64,000 bases of DNA, taken from NCBI RefSeq assembly GCF_041435435.1, contig NZ_CP108494.1:3320501-3384500 (forward strand), in the 5' to 3' direction. Within the stretch, counting starts at the first letter, position 1. Every line of letters begins with the position of its first letter. This stretch comes from Streptomyces sp. NBC_01241 (lineage in GTDB: Bacteria > Actinomycetota > Actinomycetes > Streptomycetales > Streptomycetaceae). Shown in pieces: positions 1 through 8,333 of the stretch. The notes beneath the pieces were generated by a model. It saw only the letters and a program-made list of their open reading frames with translations. It searched no databases and had not been told where the DNA came from. A program made the translations under genes and the position numbers.

Positions 1-408
1 GTCGATCCTGACGCCGTGGGTGGCGGGCTGCGGAACGGGCTCGGTGGCGCCGCGGCGCAGCAGGGCCCGGACGCGGGCGAGCAGTTCGGCCAGGCGGAAG
101 GGTTTGGTGACGTAGTCGTCGGCGCCCGCGTCGAGGCCGACGACGGTGTCCACCTCGTCGGCGCGGGCGGTCAGCACCAGGATCGGCACGGTCTGGCCAT
201 CGGCACGGAGCCTGCGGGCGACTTCGAGGCCGTCCATCCCGGGCAGGCCCAGGTCGAGTACGACCAGGTCGACTCCGCCCTGAAGGCCGGCGTCGAGAGC
301 GGTCGGACCGTCTTCGCGGACCTCGACCTCGTAACCCTCCCGACGCAGGGCGCGGGCCAGCGGCTCCGAGATGGATGCGTCGTCCTCTGCGAGCAGTACA
401 CGGGTCAT
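1..408 (-). CDS. Two-component response regulator, receiver domain (3' end outside window)
   Basis: The gene runs off the left edge; 136 codons are visible from an ATG at 408. The protein opens with a CheY-type receiver domain: acidic residues E8-D9-D10, phospho-acceptor D52 in VVLDLGLPGMDG, T80 and K102 in VTKPF. This layout fits an OmpR/PhoB-type regulator; the expected winged-helix DNA-binding domain and the partner histidine kinase would lie outside the window to the left. It is divergent from the POT transporter at 898. Which signal it senses cannot be told from this fragment. Confidence 0.9.
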   Translation of the reverse strand, partial: MTRVLLAEDDASISEPLARALRREGYEVEVREDGPTALDAGLQGGVDLVVLDLGLPGMDGLEVARRLRADGQTVPILVLTARADEVDTVVGLDAGADDYVTKPFRLAELLARVRALLRRGATEPVPQPATHGVRID

Positions 409-897
409 GGAGTGATGGTAGTCCGCGCGGGGCGGCTGAAGTGGATTGATCCAAAAGCCCTGCGGCTTCGCAGGGAAAACGGAGAGACACCTTCGAATAT
501 GGGAGTTTGGTTCCACGCTTACCTGTGATCCATGTCTCAAGTCCTTCCATATCCGGCACTGTCATGTCGTATGGTTGCTCGACGCCTGTTGCACTACTCA
601 AGGACCCTTGGGCAGCTTTTAGCGCCGAGGGTCTCTTTTGTTCTGCCGGCTGGTTCCCACCAGTCGTGAATCAAGTGAATGACCTGTGGCCGGGCTCGGA
701 GCGTGAGATGCGCACCGGGCGTGGATCCCGATGCGGTCACTTCCCGTCTCCTCGGCCGGCTCCTGAATGAGCCCGGCGGTCGGGACGAATCCCCTGTCAG
801 GCGTGGGGGTGGGACGTGGCCGTGCCGGTGCCGGCCTCCCCCCACCGGGCGCGTCACGCTCACAAGGCGTCGCGTCCCGAGCGAGCAAGGATCGACC
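409..897. other. Divergent intergenic region
   Basis: This is 489 bp between the response regulator and the POT transporter, both of which must be transcribed outward from here. It is less GC-rich than its neighbours, especially 420-620. I see no convincing protein-coding frame; the frames open here lack ribosome binding sites and family features. Its one clear structure is the hairpin at 603-633. Confidence 0.6.
603..633 (+). terminator. Hairpin plus T-run in the leader of the POT gene
   Basis: Arms 603-611 and 625-633 pair over nine positions (one G-T wobble) around a 13-nt loop, followed by TCTTTT. On the plus strand it looks like an intrinsic terminator, yet it lies about 265 bp upstream of the transporter start and downstream of no plus-strand gene. 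It could be a leader attenuator or end a short RNA. Confidence 0.45.
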
Positions 898-2388
898 ATG
901 GCGTCCAGCCTGACGAAGGACCCGGCCAGTACTTCTGGATCCGAGAAGACCTTCTTCGGCCACCCCCGCGGCCTGGCCACTCTCTTCATGACCGAGATGT
1001 GGGAGCGCTTCAGTTACTACGGCATGAGGGCCCTGCTCCCCCTCTACTTGATCGCGCCCAACGGGCTTCACATGAACCCGGCCACGGCCACGGCGATCTA
1101 CTCGGTCTACGTGTCGCTGGTCTACCTGCTCGCCATGCCCGGCGGCTGGTTCGGCGACCGTGTCTGGGGTCCCCGCAAGACCGTCGCCGTCGCCGGTACG
1201 GTCATCATGATCGGCCACCTGACGCTGGCACTGCCCTCACAGGGCACCTTCTTCGCCGGTCTCGGACTGGTGGCCATCGGCTCCGGTCTGCTGAAGTCCA
1301 ACATCTCGACGATGGTCGGCCACCTCTACGACGGCCCGGACGACCCGCGCCGCGACGGTGGCTTCACGGTCTTCTACATGGGCATCAACATGGGTGCCTT
1401 CGCGGCGCCGCTGGTCATCGGTACTGTCGGTGAGAGCGTCAACTGGCACCTGGGCTTCGCGCTCGCCGCGGTCGGCATGGGGCTGGGCCTCGCCCAGTTC
1501 CTGATGGGCACCCGCCACCTGAACGAGCGCAGCCTCGTCGTCCCGAAGCCGCTGTCCGCCGCCGAGCGGGCGAGCACGCTGCGCAAGGGCCTGATCTGGC
1601 TGGCCGTCGCGGCCGTCTTCTACATCGTCACGGTCACCACCGGCGTCTACACGCTCAACTGGCTCCTGGTCCCCATCACCATCGCGGGCCTGGTCATTCC
1701 GGTCGTCGTCCTGACGCGCATCAAGCGCGACAAGGAGCTCAGCGCCACCGAGCAGTCGAAGATGTCCGGCTACATCTGGTTCTTCGTCGCCGCCGCCGTC
1801 TTCTGGATGATCTACGACCAGGGCGGTTCCACGGTCGCGATCTTCGCCGACTCCTCGGCCGACAACAGTGTCTTCGGCTGGAACTTCCCGGTCTCCTGGT
1901 ACCAGTCGGTCAACCCGGTCCTGATCATGGCGCTGGCCCCGCTCTTCGCCGCTTTCTGGCTGGCGCTGAACCGCCGCGGCAAGGAGCCCAGCACGATCGT
2001 GAAGTTCAGCTCCGGCCTGGTGCTGGTCGGTGCGTCGTTCTTCCTCTTCCTGATGCCGCTGACGATCGCGACCGACGGCCACAAGGCCGCCGCGATGTGG
2101 GTGGTCGCGATCTACTTCGTCCAGACGATCGCCGAGCTGACGCTCTCCCCGGTGGGGCTCTCCGTCACCACGAAGATGGCTCCGGCCAAGTACGCCAGCC
2201 AGATGATGGGTGTCTGGTTCCTGGCCGTCACTGCCGGTGACTGCATCACGGGTCTGCTCTCCACCGCGGGTGTGGAGCTCAACGGCACCGGCGTGGTCAC
2301 ACTTGAGGCCATCCTCGCCGTTGCCGCAGGTATCGCGGTCTTCATGTACCGCGGCAAGGTCAAGAAGCTCATGGGCAGCGTGCGCTGA
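898..2388 (+). CDS. POT/PTR2 family proton-coupled peptide transporter
   Basis: This 496-residue, highly hydrophobic protein carries the hallmark ExxERFxYY proton-coupling motif of POT transporters at residues 33-41 (EMWERFSYY), followed by GMRALLPLYL. The family imports di- and tripeptides through the cytoplasmic membrane using the proton gradient. Length and the many predicted helices fit the 12-14 segment fold. I chose the ATG at 898, preceded by AAGGA, rather than upstream in-frame starts that lack the motif-rich N-terminus and have no binding site. It is monocistronic, with a hairpin in its leader and a 21-bp terminator directly after the stop. Substrate range cannot be predicted. Confidence 0.93.
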   Translation: MASSLTKDPASTSGSEKTFFGHPRGLATLFMTEMWERFSYYGMRALLPLYLIAPNGLHMNPATATAIYSVYVSLVYLLAMPGGWFGDRVWGPRKTVAVAGTVIMIGHLTLALPSQGTFFAGLGLVAIGSGLLKSNISTMVGHLYDGPDDPRRDGGFTVFYMGINMGAFAAPLVIGTVGESVNWHLGFALAAVGMGLGLAQFLMGTRHLNERSLVVPKPLSAAERASTLRKGLIWLAVAAVFYIVTVTTGVYTLNWLLVPITIAGLVIPVVVLTRIKRDKELSATEQSKMSGYIWFFVAAAVFWMIYDQGGSTVAIFADSSADNSVFGWNFPVSWYQSVNPVLIMALAPLFAAFWLALNRRGKEPSTIVKFSSGLVLVGASFFLFLMPLTIATDGHKAAAMWVVAIYFVQTIAELTLSPVGLSVTTKMAPAKYASQMMGVWFLAVTAGDCITGLLSTAGVELNGTGVVTLEAILAVAAGIAVFMYRGKVKKLMGSVR

Positions 2389-2405
2389 CGCACCCGCCCC
2401 GGCTG

Positions 2406-2455
2406 CGCGAAGGGCCGCCGCACACCGAGTCCTTGGTGTGCGGCGGCCCTTCGCG
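2406..2455 (+). terminator. Perfect 21-bp stem terminator
   Basis: Arms 2406-2426 and 2435-2455 are perfectly complementary around an 8-nt loop, 18 bp after the POT stop codon. The stem can also end minus-strand transcripts from the convergent operon. Its right arm forms the first unit of the tandem repeat that follows. Confidence 0.9.
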
Positions 2456-2569
2456 TACGTCGAGCCGTTCACGTACGTCCGGCCGTTCGTGTGCGTCCGG
2501 CCCTTCGCGTACATCCGGCCCTTCCCGTGCGCCCGGCCCTTCGCATGCGCCCGGCCCTTCGCATGCGCC
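2444..2569. repeat. 18-bp tandem repeat, seven units
   Basis: Seven consecutive 18-bp units start at 2444, 2462, 2480, 2498, 2516, 2534 and 2552. The consensus is CGGCCCTTCGCGTACGTC; the last two units are identical. The array fills the gap between the converging POT gene and the LAATG gene. Because 18 is divisible by 3, reading frames stay open through it, but none looks like a protein start. Confidence 0.9.
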
Positions 2570-2584
2570 CGTACGGCGCTCAGC

Positions 2585-3910
2585 TCACCTGGTGCCGCGC
2601 AGCCTGCGCCACGGGGTGAAGGTGAACACGGCGCCGCCCAGCAGGATCGCCGTGCCCGCGACCAGGCCGAGTGCGTGCAGGGTGCCGGTGCCCTCGGCCC
2701 CGGTCGCGGCCAGTCCGCCGCCGGAGTCCGTGCCGCCGGCGGAGGAGCCGGCGGTGCCCGTGGAGCCCGAGGTCGTGGAGCCGGAGGCGCCGCCCTGCTG
2801 GGCGGTGGTGTCGAGTTCCAGCGACGGGGTCACCGAGCCCTTGACCTTGCACGGGATGTTGATCTTCGAGGCGCCCAGGGTGACATCGATCGTCAGGGTG
2901 CCGGGGCTCAGCGTGGACTTCCCGGACGCGCCCGGCTTGTAGGTGCCGGTCATGTCGGAGAGGTCGACGGGCTTGCCCTGCTCCAGCGGTTCGGCGTTGG
3001 CGGGTCCGGTGACCTTCACCGAACCCTTGTCGGCGCCTGCGATGACGACGTCCATGGACGGCTTGAGCGCACCGGCGGGCAGCGCGGCCGGGCTGTCCAT
3101 CACGCCCTTGGCCGTCTTGACCGTGAGCGCGTAACTCCCACCGCTCTTCTTGGCGTTGATCGTCACCTTGGAGGATATGTCGGCCGGTCCCGGGGACGTA
3201 CAGGTGAAGTGGACGGCGACCTCCTTCCCGGGGAAGTCGGTCCGGCCGCCGCCGGAGCCGGAGGTCGTGCCGCCCGCGGTCGTGGATCCGGAGGTGGTGG
3301 AGCCGGAGGTCGTACCCCCGGCCGTGGAGCCGGAGGTCGTACCGCCCCCGGTCGTGGCTCCGCCGCCGTCCGTGACCTTGATGGTCGCGCCGGTCTTCAC
3401 CGTCTCCTTCGGGCTGCACTTGGTGTCCGTGGAGATCGGCTTGGAGACGTTGATGTTGTACGCGTCCGGCGTCAGCGTGATCTCACCGGCCTTCTCCAGC
3501 TTCAGCGTGCCCTTCATGTCGGGCAGCACCATGGCGCTGTTCTTCGGGATCGGCGGGTTCTGCCGCGGCCCTTCCATCTGCAGGGTGCCCGTGGCCGCGC
3601 CGCCCACCTTGATGGTGCCGGTCGGCTTGACCGTGTCCTTGTCCAGATCGAGCATGTCGGGGTTCTTGGAAGCGGCCTCGACCGTCTTCCACACCACCTC
3701 GACGGTGTCCCCGACCTTGGCCTCGGCGGGCGCGGTCAACTGCACCACGGTGGTGCCCTCCACGGGCGGCAGTCCGGAGACGGCCGGGGGTATGCACTCC
3801 GTCTTGTACGAGGTGTCGGCGGCCTGGGCCGGACTCGTGGCCAGCAGCAGGCCTGCACCGCCGAGCATCATCGCGACTCCCGCCGCGACCGTCCTCCGTT
3901 GCGTACTCAC
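2585..3910 (-). CDS. Secreted surface protein with LAATG sorting signal
   Basis: 441 residues. A signal peptide occupies about residues 1-29 and ends SPAQA. Two extracellular segments are separated by a Gly/Thr/Ser-rich linker (about 180-215). The C-terminus has a sortase signal: L400-AATG-G404, a hydrophobic segment, then a basic tail. LAXTG is the form associated with class E sortases in Streptomyces. The second half resembles the LPKTG protein at 6134-6802 (shared GVxxSPxxLxxGAxxPS pattern), so the two are probably paralogues. The start is a GTG at 3910 with AAGGGA upstream, and its GTGA overlaps the stop of the preceding gene, so translation is likely coupled. Function is unknown; probably a wall-anchored adhesin or scaffold. 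Confidence 0.85.
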   Translation of the reverse strand: MSTQRRTVAAGVAMMLGGAGLLLATSPAQAADTSYKTECIPPAVSGLPPVEGTTVVQLTAPAEAKVGDTVEVVWKTVEAASKNPDMLDLDKDTVKPTGTIKVGGAATGTLQMEGPRQNPPIPKNSAMVLPDMKGTLKLEKAGEITLTPDAYNINVSKPISTDTKCSPKETVKTGATIKVTDGGGATTGGGTTSGSTAGGTTSGSTTSGSTTAGGTTSGSGGGRTDFPGKEVAVHFTCTSPGPADISSKVTINAKKSGGSYALTVKTAKGVMDSPAALPAGALKPSMDVVIAGADKGSVKVTGPANAEPLEQGKPVDLSDMTGTYKPGASGKSTLSPGTLTIDVTLGASKINIPCKVKGSVTPSLELDTTAQQGGASGSTTSGSTGTAGSSAGGTDSGGGLAATGAEGTGTLHALGLVAGTAILLGGAVFTFTPWRRLRGTR

Positions 3911-5046
3911 GAATGTCCCTTCGTCGTCGGTCTGTTCTCTGACGGTGCGGAATCCGGTGTGAACCACGGCAGGGCGGCCGTGGTGCTGGGCGGGGGCGCG
4001 GCCGCGGGGCTCCCGGCGGGCCCCGGTGCGCGGCGCAGTTTCGGGAGCCGGGCCGTCGCCCCGGCCGGCTGCGGGTGGCGGTCGCGCCTGGTGCGGGCCG
4101 GGGTGCGCGAGGTGCGGGGCCGTACCCGGTCGACGATCGCCATGCCGATCCGGAACACGGCGGCCGGCACGACGACGCACAGCAGGATCCAGAAGAGGGT
4201 GACGCCCCAGGGGCGGCCGACCCCCCACGGCTGCTCGGCCAGCACCTTGCTGCCGTACTTCAGCGAGACCTGGTAGTCGCCGTGGGCGCCCGCACCCAGT
4301 TCGACCGGCAGCTTGATCTGCGCCTTGCGGCCGGACTCGACGGTGCCGCGCCACTGCCGTTCCTCCCACTGCGGTGCGAGGACGCCGTGCGCGGTGCCGA
4401 CCTGGAAGACCGGGTCCTTGACGGGAGCGGACCCCAGGTTTCCCACGGTGAAGACCAGTTGCCGGGAGGGCGGGGCGCCGAACCAGGTGAGGATTGTGCT
4501 GTCGCCCTCCAGCCGGGTGGTGGCCAGCACCGCGAGCCTGCCGCCCCCGGTCTCCTTCGGCAGCGCGGCGACCGGGTGGCCGGCGACGACGAACACGGCG
4601 TCGGCGGTGGCCTGTTCCCCGGTGACGGTGGCGACATGCACCACGCAGGGGCAGGGTGCGGGCGGCTCGGCGACCGGCATCTTCTTGCCGAAGTCGCCCT
4701 TGGCGCCCGTCGTGACGGCACGGCCCTCGGCGTTGGCGCAGGAGTTGGTGCCGCCGATCACCCCGCGGTCCGGGGTGGACTGTCCGCAGATCAGCATCAT
4801 CAGGAGCGTGTTGGGGCGCCAGCCGCTGCCCTTGACGGTGATCTCGCTGCCCTTGCCCGCCTGCTGCTTGGAGAGGGTGACCACGGGCTTGGCGTCCGCG
4901 GCTGCCGCCCCCGCCGCGTCGGCGCCGGTCGCCAAGAGCATCAGCAGGGCGGGCAGCAGTGCACCGAGCAACGCGGCGAGCAGCGACGCGGCGGCCCGCC
5001 GGTGGCTGCCGCCGCGGAGTGTTGCCGGTCCGGCCTGTCCAGTCAC
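3907..5046 (-). CDS. Membrane-anchored Ig-like (neocarzinostatin-like) surface protein
   Basis: 379 residues. A long hydrophobic signal lies at about residues 18-45. An extracellular domain around 50-150 begins VTLSKQQAGKGSEITVKGSGW and has paired cysteines, similar to neocarzinostatin-type Ig folds. A second beta-rich segment follows, then a transmembrane helix at about 281-304 and a 75-residue basic, Pro-rich cytoplasmic tail. It starts at GTG 5046, which shares a GTGA with the stop of the upstream gene, and its own stop overlaps the next start in the same way. It is thus the middle gene of a tightly coupled three-gene operon. No enzymatic motif is visible; a structural or binding role in the envelope is an inference. 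Confidence 0.75.
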   Translation of the reverse strand: MTGQAGPATLRGGSHRRAAASLLAALLGALLPALLMLLATGADAAGAAAADAKPVVTLSKQQAGKGSEITVKGSGWRPNTLLMMLICGQSTPDRGVIGGTNSCANAEGRAVTTGAKGDFGKKMPVAEPPAPCPCVVHVATVTGEQATADAVFVVAGHPVAALPKETGGGRLAVLATTRLEGDSTILTWFGAPPSRQLVFTVGNLGSAPVKDPVFQVGTAHGVLAPQWEERQWRGTVESGRKAQIKLPVELGAGAHGDYQVSLKYGSKVLAEQPWGVGRPWGVTLFWILLCVVVPAAVFRIGMAIVDRVRPRTSRTPARTRRDRHPQPAGATARLPKLRRAPGPAGSPAAAPPPSTTAALPWFTPDSAPSENRPTTKGHS

Positions 5047-6044
5047 GATTCCGCTCCCGCCTTCACCACGTACCTGCTCTCGGAATGCTGTTGACCTGTC
5101 GGGGACCGTCCGGGCGGGCTGCTGTCGCCGCCGTCCGGTGTTCGGAAGCGTGCGCGCCGGCGCCGGCAGACGTACGCGATGACGGCGGCCAGGAGCAGCA
5201 GCGCGCCGCCGGTCACCGCACCCCACGGGACGAAGACCGCGCGGGCCGTCGCCTCGCCGTGCGCGCCGCCGGCCGCCGTGACGCGCAGCCGTACGGTCAC
5301 CGAGTCGAGCGCCGGGGCGTCCCGCCATGGTTCGCCGAGCCTGACGCGCTGTCCGGGCAGCAGCTCCACCGGCAGTGCGCGGGCCTCGCGCCGCAGCAGC
5401 CGCCGCCCGAACGCCCCGTCGGCGCCGACGGTGATCCGCGGGGCCAGGACCGTGTTGCCGCGGTTGACCAGCGTGTAGTGGATGGTCCGCCCGGACACGG
5501 TGACGTCCTCCACGGTGAGCGCGCCCAACGTCGGCCCGCCGACGCGTAGCTGGATGTGCACACCGACCGAGCGGTCGCCGCTCCGCACGACGATGGCGCC
5601 GGGGTGGTCGCCGGGTGTCGCGCCCGTCGGCACCGTGAGGGAGAACGGCACCTCGGCGCGGGTCCGGGCCGGCACGGTCACCTCTGCGGCGGCGGTCCGC
5701 AGCCAGGCTCCGGTCCCGGTGGAGCCCTTGCCCTCGCGTACCGCGAAGCCGCCGTCCGCCGCGTTGTACGCGTCCGCCCCGCGCAGCCGTACGGTGACCG
5801 GGGCCGTACCGGGGTTGGTGACGGAGAGCCGGTCCTGGAGGACGGTTCCGGGCGGGCCCTCCAGATAGAAGTACGGTCTGCCGCCGCCCGTACCGGAACC
5901 GCTCACCGCAGGCTGCGCCGTCCACGACGCGGTACTCGCGGGCGTCGGCGTCCGGGCCTCGGCACCGGCCACCGGGGTCAGGACGAAGGTGAACAGCAGT
6001 ACGACAAGGGCGAGTCGGGCGGCGTGACCGGGCGGCGACGGCAT
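5043..6044 (-). CDS. DUF916/WxL-interacting-like membrane-anchored surface protein
   Basis: 333 residues with a signal peptide (1-28), two beta-rich extracellular domains and a single transmembrane helix at about 275-293 followed by an RRRR stop-transfer stretch. The N-terminal segment, with YFYLEGPPGTVLQDRLSVTN followed by TVRLRGADAYN, matches the pattern of DUF916-type proteins, which in Firmicutes work with WxL surface proteins. ATG at 6044 has GGGAG eight bases upstream. It is the first gene of the operon and its stop overlaps the next start (GTGA). It probably helps display or assemble the two partner surface proteins; that is inferred from context. Confidence 0.75.
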   Translation of the reverse strand: MPSPPGHAARLALVVLLFTFVLTPVAGAEARTPTPASTASWTAQPAVSGSGTGGGRPYFYLEGPPGTVLQDRLSVTNPGTAPVTVRLRGADAYNAADGGFAVREGKGSTGTGAWLRTAAAEVTVPARTRAEVPFSLTVPTGATPGDHPGAIVVRSGDRSVGVHIQLRVGGPTLGALTVEDVTVSGRTIHYTLVNRGNTVLAPRITVGADGAFGRRLLRREARALPVELLPGQRVRLGEPWRDAPALDSVTVRLRVTAAGGAHGEATARAVFVPWGAVTGGALLLLAAVIAYVCRRRRARFRTPDGGDSSPPGRSPTGQQHSESRYVVKAGAES

Positions 6045-6089
6045 GGGCGGCTCCCTGGAGCGTGACGGCGGCCGGCTCGTGGACTGGGG

Positions 6090-6122
6090 GCGCCTTCCGG
6101 ATCCGGCCGGTCCGGAAGACGC
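6090..6122 (-). terminator. 12-bp hairpin between surface-protein genes
   Basis: Arms 6090-6101 and 6111-6122 pair over 12 positions with one mismatch allowed as G-T, and a 9-nt loop. It lies just after the stop of the LPKTG gene (6134) on the minus strand, so it probably separates that gene from the three-gene operon. Confidence 0.6.
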
Positions 6123-6133
6123 GCCCTGACGCC

Positions 6134-6802
6134 CTACCGGCCCACGGCCCCCTGCCCGCGCCTGGTCAGCCAGAGCACCCCGGCCGCACCGGCCAGCAGC
6201 ACCGTGCCGCCGAGCGTGCCGAGCGCCACCGCCGAGTCGAGCGGGCCGGTCTTCGGCAACTGCCCGCCGCCGTCCGGGGTGCTCTGCGCGTTGCCCGCGG
6301 CCGTCACGTCGAGCTGGAGCGACGGACCCGGGTTGTTGGAGGGGGTGCAGGTCGTGGTCGTACCGAGTGCCTTGATGGTGAGCACACCGGCGGTGAAGTC
6401 GACCTTGCCGCTCTTCTTCGGGGTGTACGTACCCGACAGGTCACTGATCTTGATGGGGGTGTTGGCGGGTATGGCCGCGGAGTTCGGCGCACCGGAGACC
6501 TGGACCTGGCCCTGGTCGGCGCCTCCCACCTCGATGACCGCGCTGGGGCTCATCGCGCCCTTGCCGAGTTCGACGGGGCTGGACGAGACGCCCTTCTGGA
6601 AGGACATCGTGAGCTTGTAGCCGCTGCCGCTCTTGACGCTCTTGATGTCGATGGGAGACACGGCGCCCTTGTCACCGATCGGTGTCTTGCACTGGTAGTT
6701 GACGTCCACGACCGTGGCGTGGGCGGCGGGCGCGGCCATCAGCACCACCGCGCCCGCCAGCGCGGACGCCAGCGCGAGAGCTGTTCGCTTCTGGTAGGAC
6801 AC
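6134..6802 (-). CDS. Secreted surface protein with LPKTG sorting signal
   Basis: 222 residues. Signal peptide about 1-30 ending APAAHA, a single beta-rich extracellular domain, then a classical sortase signal: L182-PKTG-G186, a hydrophobic helix and an RR-containing tail. It resembles the C-terminal half of the LAATG protein at 2585-3910, which suggests an old duplication. The start is a GTG at 6802 with AGGGGAA upstream. No sortase gene lies in the window, so anchoring must depend on one elsewhere. LPXTG here against LAXTG in the neighbour suggests the two could be handled by different sortases. Confidence 0.85.
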   Translation of the reverse strand: MSYQKRTALALASALAGAVVLMAAPAAHATVVDVNYQCKTPIGDKGAVSPIDIKSVKSGSGYKLTMSFQKGVSSSPVELGKGAMSPSAVIEVGGADQGQVQVSGAPNSAAIPANTPIKISDLSGTYTPKKSGKVDFTAGVLTIKALGTTTTCTPSNNPGPSLQLDVTAAGNAQSTPDGGGQLPKTGPLDSAVALGTLGGTVLLAGAAGVLWLTRRGQGAVGR

Positions 6803-6884
6803 CTTGAGTTCCCCTCACCACTTAACTGACGACACATCAGATCGGGCGCTCAAGGTACGCCCGAGGCCTTGTGGAGGGAAGACA

Positions 6885-6911
6885 AAGAGCGCGCCGATCC
6901 GGCGCGCTCTT
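6885..6911 (-). terminator. 11-bp perfect hairpin terminator
   Basis: Arms 6885-6895 and 6901-6911 are perfectly complementary with a 5-nt loop. Read on the minus strand the stem is followed by a T-rich stretch. It would end transcripts from the ATPase gene at 7073-7588. Confidence 0.75.
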
Positions 6912-6984
6912 CAGTGGTGCACAGTACGGGGCCGTACACCCCGGGACCGGACGCGGAACCGCTGCCGAACCGGGACGGGGGCTC

Positions 6985-7076
6985 GCGAAGCCCGAACGCG
7001 GAACGGTGCGAAGCCCGGACGCGGGACTCCGTGCAGCCCGAACACCGAACGGCACGAAGCCCGGACGCGGGACTAC
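6985..7076. repeat. 23-bp imperfect tandem repeat, four units
   Basis: Units start at 6985, 7008, 7031 and 7054 with core CGAAGCCCGGACGCGGGAC. The last unit covers the stop codon of the ATPase gene (7073), so part of the array is a duplication of that gene's 3' end. Confidence 0.8.
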
Positions 7077-7588
7077 GCCGGGGCCGCCAGCTCCGCCCAG
7101 ACGGTCTTGCCGGCCAGGCCCGTCACCCGCAGGACCCCCCAGTCCAGGCAGAGCCGCTGCACGATAAACATGCCGTGCCCGCCGGGCCGGCCGGCCCGGT
7201 GCGGGGTGCGCGGCGCGGGCTGCCCCGCGCCCGAGTCGATGACTTCCACCCGCAGCACCTTCGCCGTGCAGGCGATACGCAGCTCCTCGGGGCCCTCCGC
7301 GTGCAGACAGGCGTTGGTGACCAGCTCGGAGACGACCAGCAGGACGTCCTCGGCGGCGGCCCGTCCGTCGGCGCTCGTCGCGGGGAGCCAACCCCAGTCG
7401 TGAAGCGCCTGACGGGCGAAGTCACGGGCCGTCGGCACGATGCCGGCGACCCCCCGCAGCGACAACGTGCGCCACTGCCGCTCGACCGGGTCGGGGGAGG
7501 CCGCACCGGCGCCCGCGTCCGCGCCCGTGCCGGCGCCCTCCGGCTCGCGGCCGAGGTCGCCCGGCGGATGCTGCCGGGTGGTGCTCAT
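7073..7588 (-). CDS. Anti-sigma factor-type HATPase (RsbW/SpoIIAB-like)
   Basis: 171 residues. After a 35-residue Gly/Ala-rich start comes a GHKL ATPase fold: N-box ELVTNACLHA (88-97), G1 motif DSGAG (118-122) and G2 motif GGHGM (136-140). There is no sensor or dimerisation domain, which is typical of Streptomyces anti-sigma kinases that bind a SigB-type sigma factor and phosphorylate a STAS antagonist. Both partners are adjacent (STAS at 7793, sigma at 8465), so this is probably the cognate anti-sigma factor; from memory it corresponds to the sigI-associated anti-sigma of S. coelicolor. ATG 7588 has GAGGTGA upstream. Confidence 0.85.
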   Translation of the reverse strand: MSTTRQHPPGDLGREPEGAGTGADAGAGAASPDPVERQWRTLSLRGVAGIVPTARDFARQALHDWGWLPATSADGRAAAEDVLLVVSELVTNACLHAEGPEELRIACTAKVLRVEVIDSGAGQPAPRTPHRAGRPGGHGMFIVQRLCLDWGVLRVTGLAGKTVWAELAAPA

Positions 7589-7792
7589 CAGCGCTTCACC
7601 TCACCGATTCACCATGTCGCCATTGAACAGTTACAAGTACAGGTACACGTACAGATATGGAGTGCGCGGCTCTTTCACGGTTCCGCCCGGTGTCTTCTGC
7701 CCGGCCGAATCGCGACAACACCCACTTCGTCTACGCGGCTCGCGTGACACGGGCAACACATGAGGCCCCCGGAGTCGCGAAACGCGCCTCGA

Positions 7793-8161
7793 TCAGGTAT
7801 TCAGAGCCGCTTCGAGGGAGTCGTGGACGGTGAAGACCGCCTCGGCCCCGGTGATCTCGAAGACCCGCGCCACCACCGGCAGCATTCCGGCCAAATGGAC
7901 CCCTCCCCCGGCCGCCTCCGCCCTGAGGCGGGCACCGAGCAGCACATTCAGCCCGGTGGAATCACAGAACTCGAGTCGCGAGCAGTCGACCACCAGGCGT
8001 ACTCGCCCTTGCTCGACGGCGCTCTCCAGAGGTTCTCGCAGCAGATCCGCCGTGTGGTGATCCAGCTCACCCACCGGCGTCACGACCTCGCTGCGCCCCT
8101 CGGTTCGGGCCTCGACATGAAGCCGACCCCGGTTCGCACTGCCGACCGTCCCGCGGTCCAT
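7793..8161 (-). CDS. STAS-domain anti-sigma factor antagonist
   Basis: 122 residues covering one STAS domain. S68 in FCDSTGLNVLL is the expected phosphorylation site, which an RsbW-type kinase would modify to block partner switching. It sits upstream of the ATPase gene on the same strand (204-bp gap) and divergent from the sigma factor. I chose the ATG at 8161 because AGAGGG precedes it by six bases; the ATG at 8167 would put that sequence directly against the start. Role inferred from family and neighbours: unphosphorylated protein captures the anti-sigma factor and frees the sigma factor. Confidence 0.88.
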   Translation of the reverse strand: MDRGTVGSANRGRLHVEARTEGRSEVVTPVGELDHHTADLLREPLESAVEQGRVRLVVDCSRLEFCDSTGLNVLLGARLRAEAAGGGVHLAGMLPVVARVFEITGAEAVFTVHDSLEAALNT

Positions 8162-8333
8162 GCCCATCCCTCTTCGTCGTCACTGCTTGCATCACTGCCT
8201 GCGTCACTGCCTGCATATCCGCGTGCGCAGATTCGTCGTAGCCGTCGCTGACGTTCTTGAAACAGTACGCGTTCCGTTCGCCACGTGGTAGCCGAAGACC
8301 TCAACAAACGGGACATACAGCAACATTTGGCGC

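Noticed and set aside
1237..2514. Long minus-strand frame opposite the POT transporter
   Set aside because: It is the antisense shadow of a clear transporter gene, rich in Asp/Arg/Gly/His, without a family motif or binding site. GC-rich third positions keep such frames open.
2210..4276. 688-codon plus-strand frame containing hexapeptide repeats
   Set aside because: It crosses the 18-bp tandem repeat and runs opposite the LAATG gene, which has a signal peptide and sorting motif. The repeats keep it open by chance because the unit is a multiple of 3.
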